Notes: generated by a model from the letters alone, not told the origin. Counted from the first letter of the stretch, positions 6,873 through 16,897 are shown. The stretch is 64,000 nt of DNA from Kaistella montana (GCF_024436175.1 NZ_JANFQP010000001.1:558001-622000); one strand, 5' to 3'. Translations and numbers: made by a program.

Positions 6873-8087
6873 TTACACATTCACATTCTCCAAAATCACC
6901 GCATAGCCTTGTCCCACGCCGATACACATCGTTGCCAATGCATATTTTTTACCGGTTTTATTCAGTTCCAACGCCGCGGAATAGGTAATTCTCGAACCAC
7001 TCATTCCCAGCGGGTGACCCAATGCGATCGCGCCGCCGTTTACATTCACTCTCGCATCGTCATTCGCAATTCCGAGTTCTTTCAAACACGCGATACTTTG
7101 CGAGGCAAATGCTTCATTCAGTTCGATAATGTCGATTTGGTCTAAAGTTAAACCAGCTCTTTTCAATGCCAATTTTGTAGCGCCAACCGGACCGATTCCC
7201 ATAATTTTCGGTTCTACGCCCACCACTGCGGAGCAAACGATTTTTGCCAAAGGTTTCAAACAATAATTTTTCACCGCATCATCGGAAGCGATGATCATTG
7301 CGGCAGCTCCGTCGTTCAATCCGGAAGCATTTCCTGCGGTTACCGTTCCGTTTTCTTTCACAAAAGCGGGGCGAAGTTTCCCCAAAATCTCCAAAGTGGT
7401 GTTCGGTTTCACAAATTCATCTTTGTTGACGATAATCGGATCGCCTTTTCTTTGCGGAATCACAATGTCCGAAATTTCTTCTGCCAATCTCCCGGATTCT
7501 TGCGCTTTTTTCGCTTTCATTTGAGAGTTTAAAGCAAATTCATCCTGCTCCTCACGCGAAATTTTATACATCTCGGCCAGGTTTTCCGCCGTTTTTCCCA
7601 TAGCTTCCACGCCGTAGGTTTTCTCCATTTCCGGATTCACAAAACGCCATCCAAAACTGGAATCATAGATTTTCTGGTCGGTTGCGAAACCACCTTCCGC
7701 TTTTGAAATAACAAAAGGAGCTCTCGACATTCCTTCCACACCTCCCGCGATGAAAAGGTCGCCTTCGCCGGATTTTATCGCACGCATCGCCAGTGCTACA
7801 GCACTCATTCCAGATGCACATAATCTATTCACCGTTTCGCCAGGAACATTGATCGGAAGTCCTGCCAAAAGCAAAGCCATTCTCGCGATATTTCGGTTGT
7901 CTTCACCGGCTTGATTGGCGCACCCGATAATCACATCATCTATTTTATCTAAAGGGATTGCAGGGTTTTTTGCTGTTAGACTTTTGATTACCGAGGCAAT
8001 CAAATCGTCGGTTCTTACGGCTGCAATACTTCCCTTAAAATTCCCGATGGCAGATCGAGCTCCGTCAATAATATAGGCGTTTTTCAT
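6873..8087 (-). CDS. Acetyl-CoA C-acyltransferase (thiolase; 3-oxoadipyl-CoA thiolase-like)
   Basis: 404 residues, the usual length of a thiolase, which cleaves 3-oxoacyl-CoA with CoA. The nucleophilic Cys90 lies in NRLCASGMSAV, His358 in ALGHPLGMSGSR, and the second catalytic Cys388 in MCIGVGQG. The segment YDSSFGWRFVNPEMEKTYGVEAM closely follows the PcaF/PaaJ branch (3-oxoadipyl-CoA thiolases), but the window holds no other aromatic-degradation or beta-oxidation genes, so the physiological substrate is uncertain. The gene is single, with its own terminator. Confidence 0.92.
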   Translation of the reverse strand: MKNAYIIDGARSAIGNFKGSIAAVRTDDLIASVIKSLTAKNPAIPLDKIDDVIIGCANQAGEDNRNIARMALLLAGLPINVPGETVNRLCASGMSAVALAMRAIKSGEGDLFIAGGVEGMSRAPFVISKAEGGFATDQKIYDSSFGWRFVNPEMEKTYGVEAMGKTAENLAEMYKISREEQDEFALNSQMKAKKAQESGRLAEEISDIVIPQRKGDPIIVNKDEFVKPNTTLEILGKLRPAFVKENGTVTAGNASGLNDGAAAMIIASDDAVKNYCLKPLAKIVCSAVVGVEPKIMGIGPVGATKLALKRAGLTLDQIDIIELNEAFASQSIACLKELGIANDDARVNVNGGAIALGHPLGMSGSRITYSAALELNKTGKKYALATMCIGVGQGYAVILENVNV

Positions 8088-8180
8088 TTTTAAATTTAAA
8101 GTTTCTCAAAAATACAAAAATGTCCCGAGTTTTTTGTCATCTGATAATGCAAGGGTGTTTTCTTGATCTTTTCAATATCA

Positions 8181-9293
8181 TTATCTTTTTTCCCACCATT
8201 GTTCGTAGATTTTTGTATCATTCAGGTAATCTGCTTTTTCACCAATTTTTGGGGTGATGATTCTTTGGTTTTCAGTATTGAACTGAGTTATTTTTTCAAG
8301 TGGTTCATTCCATTCATGGGTAGCTAGCGCGAATTTTGAGCTGTGAACCGGAATCATTCTTTTAGCATTCAGGTCTTTCATGGCTTTTATGTTTTCTCCG
8401 GGCATCATGTGGATATAGCGCCAATCTTTGTTGTACTGTCCGTTTTCAAGAATGGCCAAATCAAAACTGCCATATTTTTCACCGATTTTTTTGAAATGAT
8501 CATCATAACCGCTGTCGCCACCGATATAAATTCTTTGGTTCGGAGTTTCAAAAACAAAACTTGCCCAAATTGCTTGGTCACGCTTCAAACCACGCCCAGA
8601 AAAATGCCTTGCTGGTTCGCAATATACTTGATAACCGTTGCCCAAATCTGATTGTTCATGCCAATCCAATTCAATGATTTTTTCAGGATCATAATTCCAA
8701 AATTCCAAATGTTCGCCGGTTCCGAGACCTGTTATTACTTTTTTTACTTTTGGTTGGAGTTTTTTCACAGTTTCATAATCGAGATGATCCCAATGGTCAT
8801 GCGTGATCACCAAATAATCCAGCTCCGGGATGTCATCGACGGAATAAATATCGGTTCCGTCAAATGCTTTTGTAGTAAAAGAAAAAGGCGATGCATTGCC
8901 ACTGAAAACAGGATCAACAAGAATTTTTTTGCCATCAATTTGCATAAAATAAGACGAATGTCCCATCCAGATGAACACATTCTCATCGGTAGTGATTTCT
9001 TTTAAATTGGTTTTAGAAAAACTTAATTTTTGGCTTGGTCTCAGGTTTTCTTTCTTCCCAAAAAGAAATCTGAACAGCACTTCCGGCATCGAGGTATCTT
9101 CAGCAAGTTGTGGAGTGGGATTCAGGTTGTCAAATTTTCCGTTTTTATAATGAGGAGATTTTAAAATTCTCTGCAATCTTTCACCGGAAGGTGCTTTTCC
9201 GAATTTTGGATGACGAAGAATTAGAAATGTTGACAGAGCCACAATTCCGATAAGAATGAGAAATATTATCATAATTTTTTTTATTAAAAGCAT
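8181..9293 (-). CDS. MBL-fold hydrolase, NAPE-PLD-like, membrane-anchored
   Basis: 370 residues. The N-terminal hydrophobic helix (about residues 5-26) suggests membrane anchoring or export. The metallo-beta-lactamase core has THDHWDHLD (the HxHxDH metal motif, about residues 165-173), then EPARHFSGRG, IYIGGDSGYDDHF with the bridging Asp, and a final IPVHSSKFALATHEW. This set matches the N-acylphosphatidylethanolamine phospholipase D-like / UlaG-like branch; phospholipase activity is only inferred. An alternative start is the Met at residue 8. Confidence 0.88.
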   Translation of the reverse strand: MLLIKKIMIIFLILIGIVALSTFLILRHPKFGKAPSGERLQRILKSPHYKNGKFDNLNPTPQLAEDTSMPEVLFRFLFGKKENLRPSQKLSFSKTNLKEITTDENVFIWMGHSSYFMQIDGKKILVDPVFSGNASPFSFTTKAFDGTDIYSVDDIPELDYLVITHDHWDHLDYETVKKLQPKVKKVITGLGTGEHLEFWNYDPEKIIELDWHEQSDLGNGYQVYCEPARHFSGRGLKRDQAIWASFVFETPNQRIYIGGDSGYDDHFKKIGEKYGSFDLAILENGQYNKDWRYIHMMPGENIKAMKDLNAKRMIPVHSSKFALATHEWNEPLEKITQFNTENQRIITPKIGEKADYLNDTKIYEQWWEKR

Positions 9294-9463
9294 TTTTTGC
9301 CAATTTATTTGAGTTGTAAGGAGAGACGAATGAATGTGAATTTTACTTTAGAAAATGCGGACAAATGTAGATTAAAATCCAGAAGTGAGTTAAATCACCT
9401 CGAAAATCATATTCCTATTAAATAATTTCATTAACTTTATTACAATCAAAAAAATCTAATATT

Positions 9464-9883
9464 ATGCACGAAAATGTAGTTGTTAAAGAAAGAATTAACG
9501 CACCCGTAGACAAGGTTTGGAAAGCTTTGACCGATAAAGCGCAGATGAAAGAATGGTATTTTGATATCCCCGATTTTGAACTCGGAATTCATAATGAGTT
9601 CAATTTTTTTGAGCCGGGAGGTGAAAACAAATATCACCATCACGGAGAGATTTTGGAAGTGATTCCTAACAAAAAATTCAAACACACTTGGTCTTATCCC
9701 GAATTTTCGAAAGAGAAAACAATCGTAAAATGGGAATTAGAGCAAGATGGAGACGAAACGGTAATTGTTTTAACGCACAAAGGTTTAGAAAACTTTGCCC
9801 ATTTAGGAAAGGATTTCCAGCGAGAAAGTTTTGAAAACGGATGGAATGAAATTCTAGGAAAGAATTTGAAAGAATATATTTAG
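9464..9883 (+). CDS. SRPBCC family protein, AHSA1 type
   Basis: 139-residue START-like (SRPBCC) protein of the AHSA1 branch. The N-terminus VVKERINAPVDKVWKALTD is the standard first strand and helix. It is followed by MKEWYFDIPDF, the central YHHHGEILEVIPNKKFKHTW, and the C-terminal long helix ESFENGWNEILGKNLKEYI. The family binds hydrophobic ligands in a deep cavity; the bacterial role is unknown and a chaperone function should not be assumed. It is monocistronic, with a strong terminator downstream. Confidence 0.9.
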   Translation: MHENVVVKERINAPVDKVWKALTDKAQMKEWYFDIPDFELGIHNEFNFFEPGGENKYHHHGEILEVIPNKKFKHTWSYPEFSKEKTIVKWELEQDGDETVIVLTHKGLENFAHLGKDFQRESFENGWNEILGKNLKEYI

Positions 9884-9943
9884 AAATAAAGCGAGAACAA
9901 CCTAATTTGATTTCTTTGCACAAAATTTAAACATTTTTGTTTT

Positions 9944-9976
9944 AAACCTGCTCATTCCACAAAGCAGGTTTTTTTC
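9944..9976 (+). terminator. Terminator after AHSA1 gene
   Basis: AAACCTGCT and AGCAGGTTT pair around a 10-base loop and are followed by seven T, between the AHSA1 gene and dnaE. Confidence 0.85.
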
Positions 9977-10068
9977 TTGAAAAAGAAAAAAGAATACCTT
10001 GAATTTTCCTTAAGTACAAATTTTTTTTAAAGAAATTTTACCTTAATTTTACCAAAATTCTCTACTTA

Positions 10069-13000
10069 ATGTATCTTATTTTCGACACAGAAACCACGGG
10101 TTTACCTAAAAATTTCAATGCACCATTAACGGATTCCGACAACTGGCCGAGAATGGTGCAAATCGCGTGGCAACTTCATGCTCAGGACGGTACACTTCTC
10201 GAAAATCAGGATTATGTCATTAAACCTGAAGGGTATGATATTCCCTTTAATGCTACTAGAATTCACGGAATTTCAACGAAGATGGCAAAGGAAGAAGGTC
10301 GAGATTTGGCTGAAGTTTTAGAAGAATTTAAAGCAGTTCTCCAGAAAGCAAAAGTAGTTGCCGGTCACAATATCGATTTCGATTACAACATCGTAGGAGC
10401 CGAATTCTACCGAAAAGAAATGGAGAATGTTTTGGAGAAAATTCCATCTGCAGATACCATGGAACTCGGAACAGATTTTTGCAAGTTGGGTGGTGGGAAA
10501 AACGGAAGATACAAATCGCCGAAACTGGTAGAACTATACGAAAAACTCTACGGAGAGCAATTCGATGAAGCCCACAACGCTGCGGCAGACGTGAACGCAA
10601 CGGCGCAAGTTTTCTTCGAAATGATGCGAAATGACTTGATTCCGGCAGATAAACTTCTAATTTCTGATACAGAATTACAAGATTTCATCAAAAATCATCC
10701 AAATCCTTTTCCGCCTTTTGGGATTGTTATTCGACGACAAGTTGCTGACTCTAAAAAGAAGAAAAAAGTAGATTTTGGATCGACTGATGAGATTGAAATC
10801 GGGGATTATTTTAATTTCCACAATCACAGTATTTACTCGTCTTTGCAAGCTTCTTCAAATATTTCGGACTTGGTGAATAAAGCGATTCGGAATAATTTCG
10901 CTGCCGTTGGTTTGGTGGATTTGGGAAATATGATGGGTGCTTTTAAATTTGTTTCGGAAGTTGAAAAAACCAACGGAAATATCAAAAAAAATTATCAAGA
11001 ATATCTTGATAAAAAACAAAAAGCAGATGAAGAAGGAACCGAATTTAATGAAACTGAACCACGGAAAAATCCTTTAATTCCGATTATCGGTTGCGAATTT
11101 TATATATCGGATCGACCTGAACAGAAACAATTTACCAAAGACGATCCCGATCGAAGAACAAATGTCGTTTTATTGGCAAAAAATTTCAATGGCTATAAAA
11201 ATCTTGCGAAACTCTCGAGTTTGGGCTATGTGAAAGGATTTTATTTTGGAGTTCCGAGGATTTCCAGAAAAATGATTGCTGAGTATAAAGAAGATCTGAT
11301 TGCTTTTACAGCAGGAACTACCGGAGATATTCCTAGTACAATTCTAGAATTTGGGGAGCAAAAAGGGGAGGATGTTTTTAAATGGTGGAAAGATACTTTT
11401 GATGACGATTTTTATGTGCAATTGCAAAATCACGAGGTGGAAGAAGAAGAGCATTTGAATGAAGTATTGCTGGAATTTGCTGAAAAATATGAAGTAAAAA
11501 TTTTGGCTCAAAATGAAACTTTCTACACCGAAAAATCCGATGCCAATATTCAGGATATTTTGTATTGTATTAAAGACGGAGAAAAGCTTTCTTCGCCTGT
11601 AGGAAAGGGTTTCGGAAAAAGAAGAGGATTACCTAGCAATGAATATTATATCAAAGATTCCGAAGAATTGCGAAATGCTTTCATCCAATTTCCTGATGCT
11701 TTTGAAGCTTATTCGGAGTTGTTGGCAAAATTTGAACCTTATACTTTAAAAAGAGATGTTTTGCTACCTGAGTTCGGTATTCCCGAAGAATTTTTAAGCG
11801 AAGAAGATGTAGTAGACGGCGGAAAACGAGGTGAAAATGCATATTTAAGACATTTAACCTATGAAGGCGCCAATAAAAAATACGATGAAATCACTGATGA
11901 AATCAGGGAACGCTTGGATTTTGAACTTGAAGTTATTGCAAAAACCGGTTATCCCGGATATTTCCTTATCGTGCAGGATTTCTGTAACGAAGCCCGAAAA
12001 ATGGGCGTTTGGGTTGGTCCCGGTCGTGGTTCCGCTGCAGGTTCCGCAGTTGCGTATTGTACCGGAATTACCAATGTAGATCCCATTAAATATGACTTGC
12101 TATTTGAGCGTTTCCTTAATCCAGAAAGGATTTCCATGCCCGATATCGATATCGATTTTGATGATGAAGGTCGTGACAAAATCATCAAATGGGTGGTTGA
12201 AAAATACGGAAAAACCAACGTTGCGCAAATCATCACTTATTCGATTCTCGGAGGGAAATCTGCCATAAAAGATGCCGGAAGAGTTCTAGATGTTTCCATT
12301 CCAGAAACCAATAATATCGCAAAACTGATTCCTTCCACACCAGGAATGAATATCGCAAAAGCGTTTTCGAAATTTGATAAATTAAGTCCTGAAGACAAAG
12401 TGCTCGCTCAGGAAATGAAAGATATTCTGGAAAATCCGAAAGATGAACGTTTCCAAGTTCTTTCAGCTGCGCAAAGAATGGAAGGTTGCATCAGAAACAC
12501 TGGAATTCACGCATGTGGAGTGATTATTACGCCTGAAGATATTTCCAATTTGGTTCCGATTACCATTGCGGCTAAAGATCCGGATATTTTGGTTTCTCAA
12601 TTCGATAACTCCGTGGCAGAAAGTGCAGGTTTGCTGAAAATGGATTTCCTTGGTTTGCGGACTTTAACCATCATCAAACACGCGATTCGACTAATCAAAC
12701 AAAGACATAATATCGATATTGATCCGGATTTAATTCCGTTGGATGATCTTAAAACATATCAGCTCTTTCAAGAGGGAAAAACAGTCGGAATTTTCCAATA
12801 TGAAAGTCCGGGAATGCAAAAATACATGCGCGAACTGAAACCGACCAAGTTTGCTGATTTAATTGCCATGAACGCGCTTTATCGTCCCGGTCCGATCAAG
12901 TATATTCCAAATTTTATCAACCGGAAAAACGGACTCGAAGAAACCACTTACGATTTAGAGGAAACCAAAGAATACCTCGAAGAAACCTACGGAATTACCG

Positions 13001-14721
13001 TTTATCAGGAGCAAGTAATGCTTTTATCCCAAAAATTGGCCAATTTCACCAAAGGTGAAGCCGACACGCTTAGAAAAGCGATGGGTAAAAAGCAAAAAGA
13101 TGTCCTCGATAAAATGTATCCAAAATTCATCGAAGGTGGCGAAAAAAATAATCTCGATGTCGATAAGCTCAACAAAATTTGGAAAGACTGGGAAGCTTTT
13201 GCGGAATATGCTTTCAACAAATCACACTCGACTTGTTATGCGTTGATTGCCTATCATACTGCTTATCTTAAAGCCAATTATCCGGCAGAATATATGGCAA
13301 GTGTGATGACCAATAACATCAATAATACCAAGCAAATTACAATGTTCATGGAGGATTGCAAAAGTATTGGAGTGGATGTTTTGGGACCGTCAGTGAATGA
13401 ATCTCAATATGAATTTGCAGTAAATGATAAAGGGCAAATTCGTTTCGGTTTGGGAGCTATCAAAGGAATTGGTGAAGGTCCGAGTGAAGCGATTGTGAAT
13501 GCCCGAATCAACGGAAGATTTAAGAATATTTATGATTTCTTCGAGAAAGTTCCTTCTTCACAAATTAATAAAAGGGTAGCTGAAAGTTTGGTGATTGCTG
13601 GAGCTTTTGATGAAGTAGATCGTTATCACCGAGCACAATATTTTGATATCGATATTTCCGGAAGAACCAATCTGGAAAGGCTTTTGCGATACGGACAAAG
13701 TTTCCAAGACAGCAAAAATGAAATCGAAAATTCATTATTTGCCGATTTTGCTGAAGAAGTGAAAATTGAACCACCAAAAATTAATCCGGCGCCCGAATGG
13801 CAAAACATGCACATGCTGAATAAGGAAAAGGAAATCATCGGATTTTACCTTTCTGCACACCCTTTAGATGAGTATAAATATCAGTTTAAGTTCATGCAAG
13901 GCGTACTCAGCAAAAAGGAAATTCTGGAATCTAAAAAAGATGATATCATCGAACTCGAAAAAGTGATTACTCCAATCGACATTGCAGATGTTGCGGATGA
14001 AGAAGACAATTTGTTGGATATGGTGGGCGATATTATGGAAGGCGAAGAAGATATTTTGATGGAAGATGCTCCTAAAAAAGCCGAACCAAAAGGAAGTTTC
14101 AACTTTCTGAATTTGGATGAAGTAGATGCTTTCAAAGACTCTGTTGGGAATCAGCAACCCGATTTGTTCAACAATGAAAAACTCAGCTGGAAAGAAAAAC
14201 AAGCCATGAAAAACAATACTCCCGAGTATATGGTTGCAGGCTTGGTTACCGAATATGTCGTAAAAGATGGAAAAAACAGCGGCGAAAAAATAGCGTTTAT
14301 CACTTTGGAAGATTACAGCGGAAGCTATAGTTTCCGTTTGGGAGACCGCGATTACATGCGATTACGCGACAAAATTGATGTGCAACGATTTGTGATTTTC
14401 AAGATTAAATTTGCAGTTTTAAACGATGGTAGAGTATTCGTAAACGTAAGTGATGTAATCGATTTGAAGGATGCCTTTGAAAAATTTGCAAAGAAAATGA
14501 CCATCGTGATCGACATTAATGACCTTCGAAAAGAAGATATCGAATTTTTCAAAGAGAATTTGATCGATTCGGAAGGTGAACAAAAACTCAATTTCTTTGT
14601 GAGAAACCCTGAAGATCATTCTAATATTGAACTGATGGCGATGCGCTCGCATGTGAAAATCAATGGAAATTTACTCGAAGTCATTCACGATCTCCAGAAA
14701 TATGAGGTTTTCTTAAACTAA
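10069..14721 (+). CDS. dnaE: DNA polymerase III alpha subunit with fused N-terminal exonuclease
   Basis: 1550 residues, about 350 longer than a standalone DnaE. Residues 1 to about 190 are a DEDDh exonuclease: IFDTETTGLPKN with Asp6/Glu8, GHNIDFDYNIVG, and DEAHNAAADVNATAQVF with the His and Asp ligands. The PHP domain starts near residue 248 with FNFHNHSIYSSL. The polymerase core shows GPGRGSAAGSAVAYC (about 650) and PDIDIDFDDEGRDK (about 690, catalytic aspartates), followed by HhH and OB regions. This is the replicative polymerase, and the fusion supplies proofreading in cis. The DnaQ-DnaE layout is known in Bacteroidota. The gene is single, with terminators on both sides. Confidence 0.97.
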   Translation: MYLIFDTETTGLPKNFNAPLTDSDNWPRMVQIAWQLHAQDGTLLENQDYVIKPEGYDIPFNATRIHGISTKMAKEEGRDLAEVLEEFKAVLQKAKVVAGHNIDFDYNIVGAEFYRKEMENVLEKIPSADTMELGTDFCKLGGGKNGRYKSPKLVELYEKLYGEQFDEAHNAAADVNATAQVFFEMMRNDLIPADKLLISDTELQDFIKNHPNPFPPFGIVIRRQVADSKKKKKVDFGSTDEIEIGDYFNFHNHSIYSSLQASSNISDLVNKAIRNNFAAVGLVDLGNMMGAFKFVSEVEKTNGNIKKNYQEYLDKKQKADEEGTEFNETEPRKNPLIPIIGCEFYISDRPEQKQFTKDDPDRRTNVVLLAKNFNGYKNLAKLSSLGYVKGFYFGVPRISRKMIAEYKEDLIAFTAGTTGDIPSTILEFGEQKGEDVFKWWKDTFDDDFYVQLQNHEVEEEEHLNEVLLEFAEKYEVKILAQNETFYTEKSDANIQDILYCIKDGEKLSSPVGKGFGKRRGLPSNEYYIKDSEELRNAFIQFPDAFEAYSELLAKFEPYTLKRDVLLPEFGIPEEFLSEEDVVDGGKRGENAYLRHLTYEGANKKYDEITDEIRERLDFELEVIAKTGYPGYFLIVQDFCNEARKMGVWVGPGRGSAAGSAVAYCTGITNVDPIKYDLLFERFLNPERISMPDIDIDFDDEGRDKIIKWVVEKYGKTNVAQIITYSILGGKSAIKDAGRVLDVSIPETNNIAKLIPSTPGMNIAKAFSKFDKLSPEDKVLAQEMKDILENPKDERFQVLSAAQRMEGCIRNTGIHACGVIITPEDISNLVPITIAAKDPDILVSQFDNSVAESAGLLKMDFLGLRTLTIIKHAIRLIKQRHNIDIDPDLIPLDDLKTYQLFQEGKTVGIFQYESPGMQKYMRELKPTKFADLIAMNALYRPGPIKYIPNFINRKNGLEETTYDLEETKEYLEETYGITVYQEQVMLLSQKLANFTKGEADTLRKAMGKKQKDVLDKMYPKFIEGGEKNNLDVDKLNKIWKDWEAFAEYAFNKSHSTCYALIAYHTAYLKANYPAEYMASVMTNNINNTKQITMFMEDCKSIGVDVLGPSVNESQYEFAVNDKGQIRFGLGAIKGIGEGPSEAIVNARINGRFKNIYDFFEKVPSSQINKRVAESLVIAGAFDEVDRYHRAQYFDIDISGRTNLERLLRYGQSFQDSKNEIENSLFADFAEEVKIEPPKINPAPEWQNMHMLNKEKEIIGFYLSAHPLDEYKYQFKFMQGVLSKKEILESKKDDIIELEKVITPIDIADVADEEDNLLDMVGDIMEGEEDILMEDAPKKAEPKGSFNFLNLDEVDAFKDSVGNQQPDLFNNEKLSWKEKQAMKNNTPEYMVAGLVTEYVVKDGKNSGEKIAFITLEDYSGSYSFRLGDRDYMRLRDKIDVQRFVIFKIKFAVLNDGRVFVNVSDVIDLKDAFEKFAKKMTIVIDINDLRKEDIEFFKENLIDSEGEQKLNFFVRNPEDHSNIELMAMRSHVKINGNLLEVIHDLQKYEVFLN

Positions 14722-14740
14722 ATTTGATTCTTTAAATATT

Positions 14741-14780
14741 CAAAGTCCGATTTTCATTTAATGAATTTCGGGCTTTTATT
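14741..14780 (+). terminator. Terminator after dnaE
   Basis: AAAGTCCGA and TCGGGCTTTT pair (one G-T) around an inner CATT/AATG stem and are followed by a T-rich run, 20 bases after the dnaE stop. Confidence 0.7.
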
Positions 14781-14841
14781 TTTATAAATAAATATTGACA
14801 TCAATTGTGAATAAGATAATTCCTCTTTTCTAATTTAAAAT

Positions 14842-14863
14842 AAATCAATCAATCGTTTGATTT
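14842..14863. promoter_or_regulatory. Candidate TetR operator
   Basis: Inverted repeat AATCAA-TCGT-TTGATT at 14847-14862, with a second AAATCAA at 14842-14848 giving an alternative pairing. It covers the -33 element of the promoter at 14856-14886, directly upstream of the TetR gene. TetR family genes usually repress their own operon from such sites, so autoregulation is the likely reading. Confidence 0.55.
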
Positions 14864-14886
14864 TTTCAAATATTTGTTTAAATTTG
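14856..14886 (+). promoter_or_regulatory. Promoter of the TetR-efflux operon
   Basis: TTTG at 14856-14859, 19 bases, then TAAATTTG at 14879-14886. This matches the Bacteroidota consensus TTTG-N19-TAnnTTTG. The TetR ATG lies 25 bases downstream. Confidence 0.65.
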
Positions 14887-14911
14887 CACCCGAAAATTAA
14901 CACAAAACACA

Positions 14912-15526
14912 ATGTCAAAACAAGAAAACATCTTAATAAATGCCGAAAAACTCTTTGCTGAAAAGGGTTTTGATGGAACTTCTACGAGAGAAATTTCTAA
15001 AATGGCCAATGTAAATATTTCCATGATTTCTTATTATTTTGGTTCCAAAGAAAAACTTTTTGAGAAGATTTTTGAGGTAAGAATGAGTGAAAGCCTTTCT
15101 TTTGCTAATGAATTATTGCTAAACGAAAGTTTAAATGAATGGGAAAAGCTCAATATGGTGGTTTACAGATACATCGACCGTGTGAAAAATTTGAAAACGT
15201 TCTACCTCATTTTGCAACGCGAGCAGTTGAGAAACAAAAACCCTCATATTTTGGCCTTTCTTACGCAATCTAAAAAAGGTTTTCTAAGTATTTATGATCA
15301 GTTACTGGAAGAAGGTTTAAAAAAGAAAATATTTACTAAAAAACCGAGACTCGAGTTTTTGCATGCCACTATTTCCGGGACGATATTTACCGCAATCAAT
15401 ACTTTGCCCACGTACAAAGATTTTTTCGATGGCGACGAAAACTACGAAGAAATGTATATCACTGATATCAAAGCTCATATTAAAAACATTTTAAAATATC
15501 TTTTAGGTTATGAAGAACATATATAA
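14912..15526 (+). CDS. TetR/AcrR family transcriptional regulator
   Basis: 204 residues. The N-terminal HTH reads NILINAEKLFAEKGFDGTSTR followed by EISKMANVNISMISYYFGSKEKLF, the canonical TetR DNA-binding domain ending in the YYFGSKEKL turn. The C-terminal ligand-binding part is variable, and the inducer is unknown. It is the first gene of an operon encoding a three-part efflux pump and overlaps the TolC gene by 17 bases. An inverted repeat over its promoter suggests it represses itself and the pump. Confidence 0.92.
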   Translation: MSKQENILINAEKLFAEKGFDGTSTREISKMANVNISMISYYFGSKEKLFEKIFEVRMSESLSFANELLLNESLNEWEKLNMVVYRYIDRVKNLKTFYLILQREQLRNKNPHILAFLTQSKKGFLSIYDQLLEEGLKKKIFTKKPRLEFLHATISGTIFTAINTLPTYKDFFDGDENYEEMYITDIKAHIKNILKYLLGYEEHI

Positions 15527-16820
15527 TTCCGTTATTGCGCTTACTTTTTTAGCCGCCGGAATTACCATTTCCGCACAGGAAAAAAAATCGCTTTCCTTAG
15601 ACGAAGCTGTTCGATTGGGAATTTTGAATTCTAAAAATCTTAAAATCGACCAAACCAAAATTGAGCAGGCAACCGCTAATTATTTGGAAGCTAAAAATAA
15701 TAAATTACCGAGTCTTTCGGCTTCTGCGAGTGCTTTGGCATTGGCTAATGCGAATGTTGACTTAAAAGTTGCTCAAAGTTCAGGCGGAAATTCACCGAAA
15801 GCCAATTCTGCTTTTTTTGGAAATATTTCGGCATCGATGCCCATTTTCGCGGGTGGAAGAATTAAATACGGAATTCAGTCCGCTGAATATCTTATTGAAG
15901 CTTCTAAACTAAGTTCCGAAAATGATAAGGTTGCAATTGCTTACAATATTTCTCAAGCTTACAACAATCTTTTCAAAGCCAGCCAAGCGATAAAAGTTTT
16001 AGAAGAAAATCTTACCGCTTCTCAAAAAAGAGATGAATCTTTCCAGAAGTTAGAAAACAATGGAATCATCGCGAGAAATGACAAATTGAAGGCAAATCTT
16101 CAGACTTCCAATATCGAATTGCAGCTTTTAGATGCACAGAATAATTATAATATTGCCAACATCAATATGGATTTGCTTTTGGGTTTGCCCGAAACTACTG
16201 AAATTGTAATCGATGAAAACTATATTTCTGAACTTTCTGCGAACGAGTCGGTTTCTTACTATTTGAATCAGGCAATTGCGAATAGAAAAGATTTGCAGGC
16301 GATTGATTATCAATTAAAAGCAGCCAATTTAGGAGTGAAAGCAGCCAAAGCGGAAACGCTTCCTACAATCGCACTTACCGGAGGTTATGTTGCAGCGGAA
16401 ATTCCGAAAATATTGACAGTTACTAATGCAGCAAACATCGGAATCGGTATTAAGTATAACATCGATAATCTTTGGAAGAAAAATTCTTCTTTGATGAATG
16501 CTCAGGCGCAGGAAAAACAACTCATCGCAACTAATGAACTGCTGAATGATCAGATTAAATTGGAGATTAATAAAGATTTCCAAAATGCTGAATTTGCGAA
16601 AAAGAAAATCGCTGTGTACGAAAAAGCAGCTGACCAAGCGAATGAAAATTACAGAGTGACCAAAAATAAATTCAACAACGGATTGGCGACCATCACCGAA
16701 TTGCTCGATGCTGATGCAGCACAAATCTCCGCTAATGTAAATGTAGTGAACGCAAAAGCCGATGCTGCATTAGCTTACAGAAAATTATTGCAATCCTCCG
16801 GGATTTTAACAGCCAATTAA
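15510..16820 (+). CDS. TolC family outer-membrane efflux protein
   Basis: 436 residues with a signal peptide (MKNIYNSVIALTFLAAGITISAQ). Two outer-membrane efflux repeats are visible: SLSLDEAVRLGILNSKNLKIDQ with ASMPIFAGGRIKYGI in the first half, and YYLNQAIANRKDLQAIDYQLKAANLGVKAA with the NRVTKNKFNNGLATITELLDA-type helix near the end. It forms the trimeric outer-membrane duct of a tripartite pump, with HlyD and MFS partners encoded downstream. An 8-bp inverted repeat (AATTTGAT/ATCAAATT, 16833-16852) follows in the spacer to the HlyD gene. Confidence 0.93.
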   Translation: MKNIYNSVIALTFLAAGITISAQEKKSLSLDEAVRLGILNSKNLKIDQTKIEQATANYLEAKNNKLPSLSASASALALANANVDLKVAQSSGGNSPKANSAFFGNISASMPIFAGGRIKYGIQSAEYLIEASKLSSENDKVAIAYNISQAYNNLFKASQAIKVLEENLTASQKRDESFQKLENNGIIARNDKLKANLQTSNIELQLLDAQNNYNIANINMDLLLGLPETTEIVIDENYISELSANESVSYYLNQAIANRKDLQAIDYQLKAANLGVKAAKAETLPTIALTGGYVAAEIPKILTVTNAANIGIGIKYNIDNLWKKNSSLMNAQAQEKQLIATNELLNDQIKLEINKDFQNAEFAKKKIAVYEKAADQANENYRVTKNKFNNGLATITELLDADAAQISANVNVVNAKADAALAYRKLLQSSGILTAN

Positions 16821-16897
16821 TGTATTTCAAATAATTTGATGAAAATCAAATTGTCAACATTAAAAAAATATTCAATATTAAAAGAACATCTTTCAAA

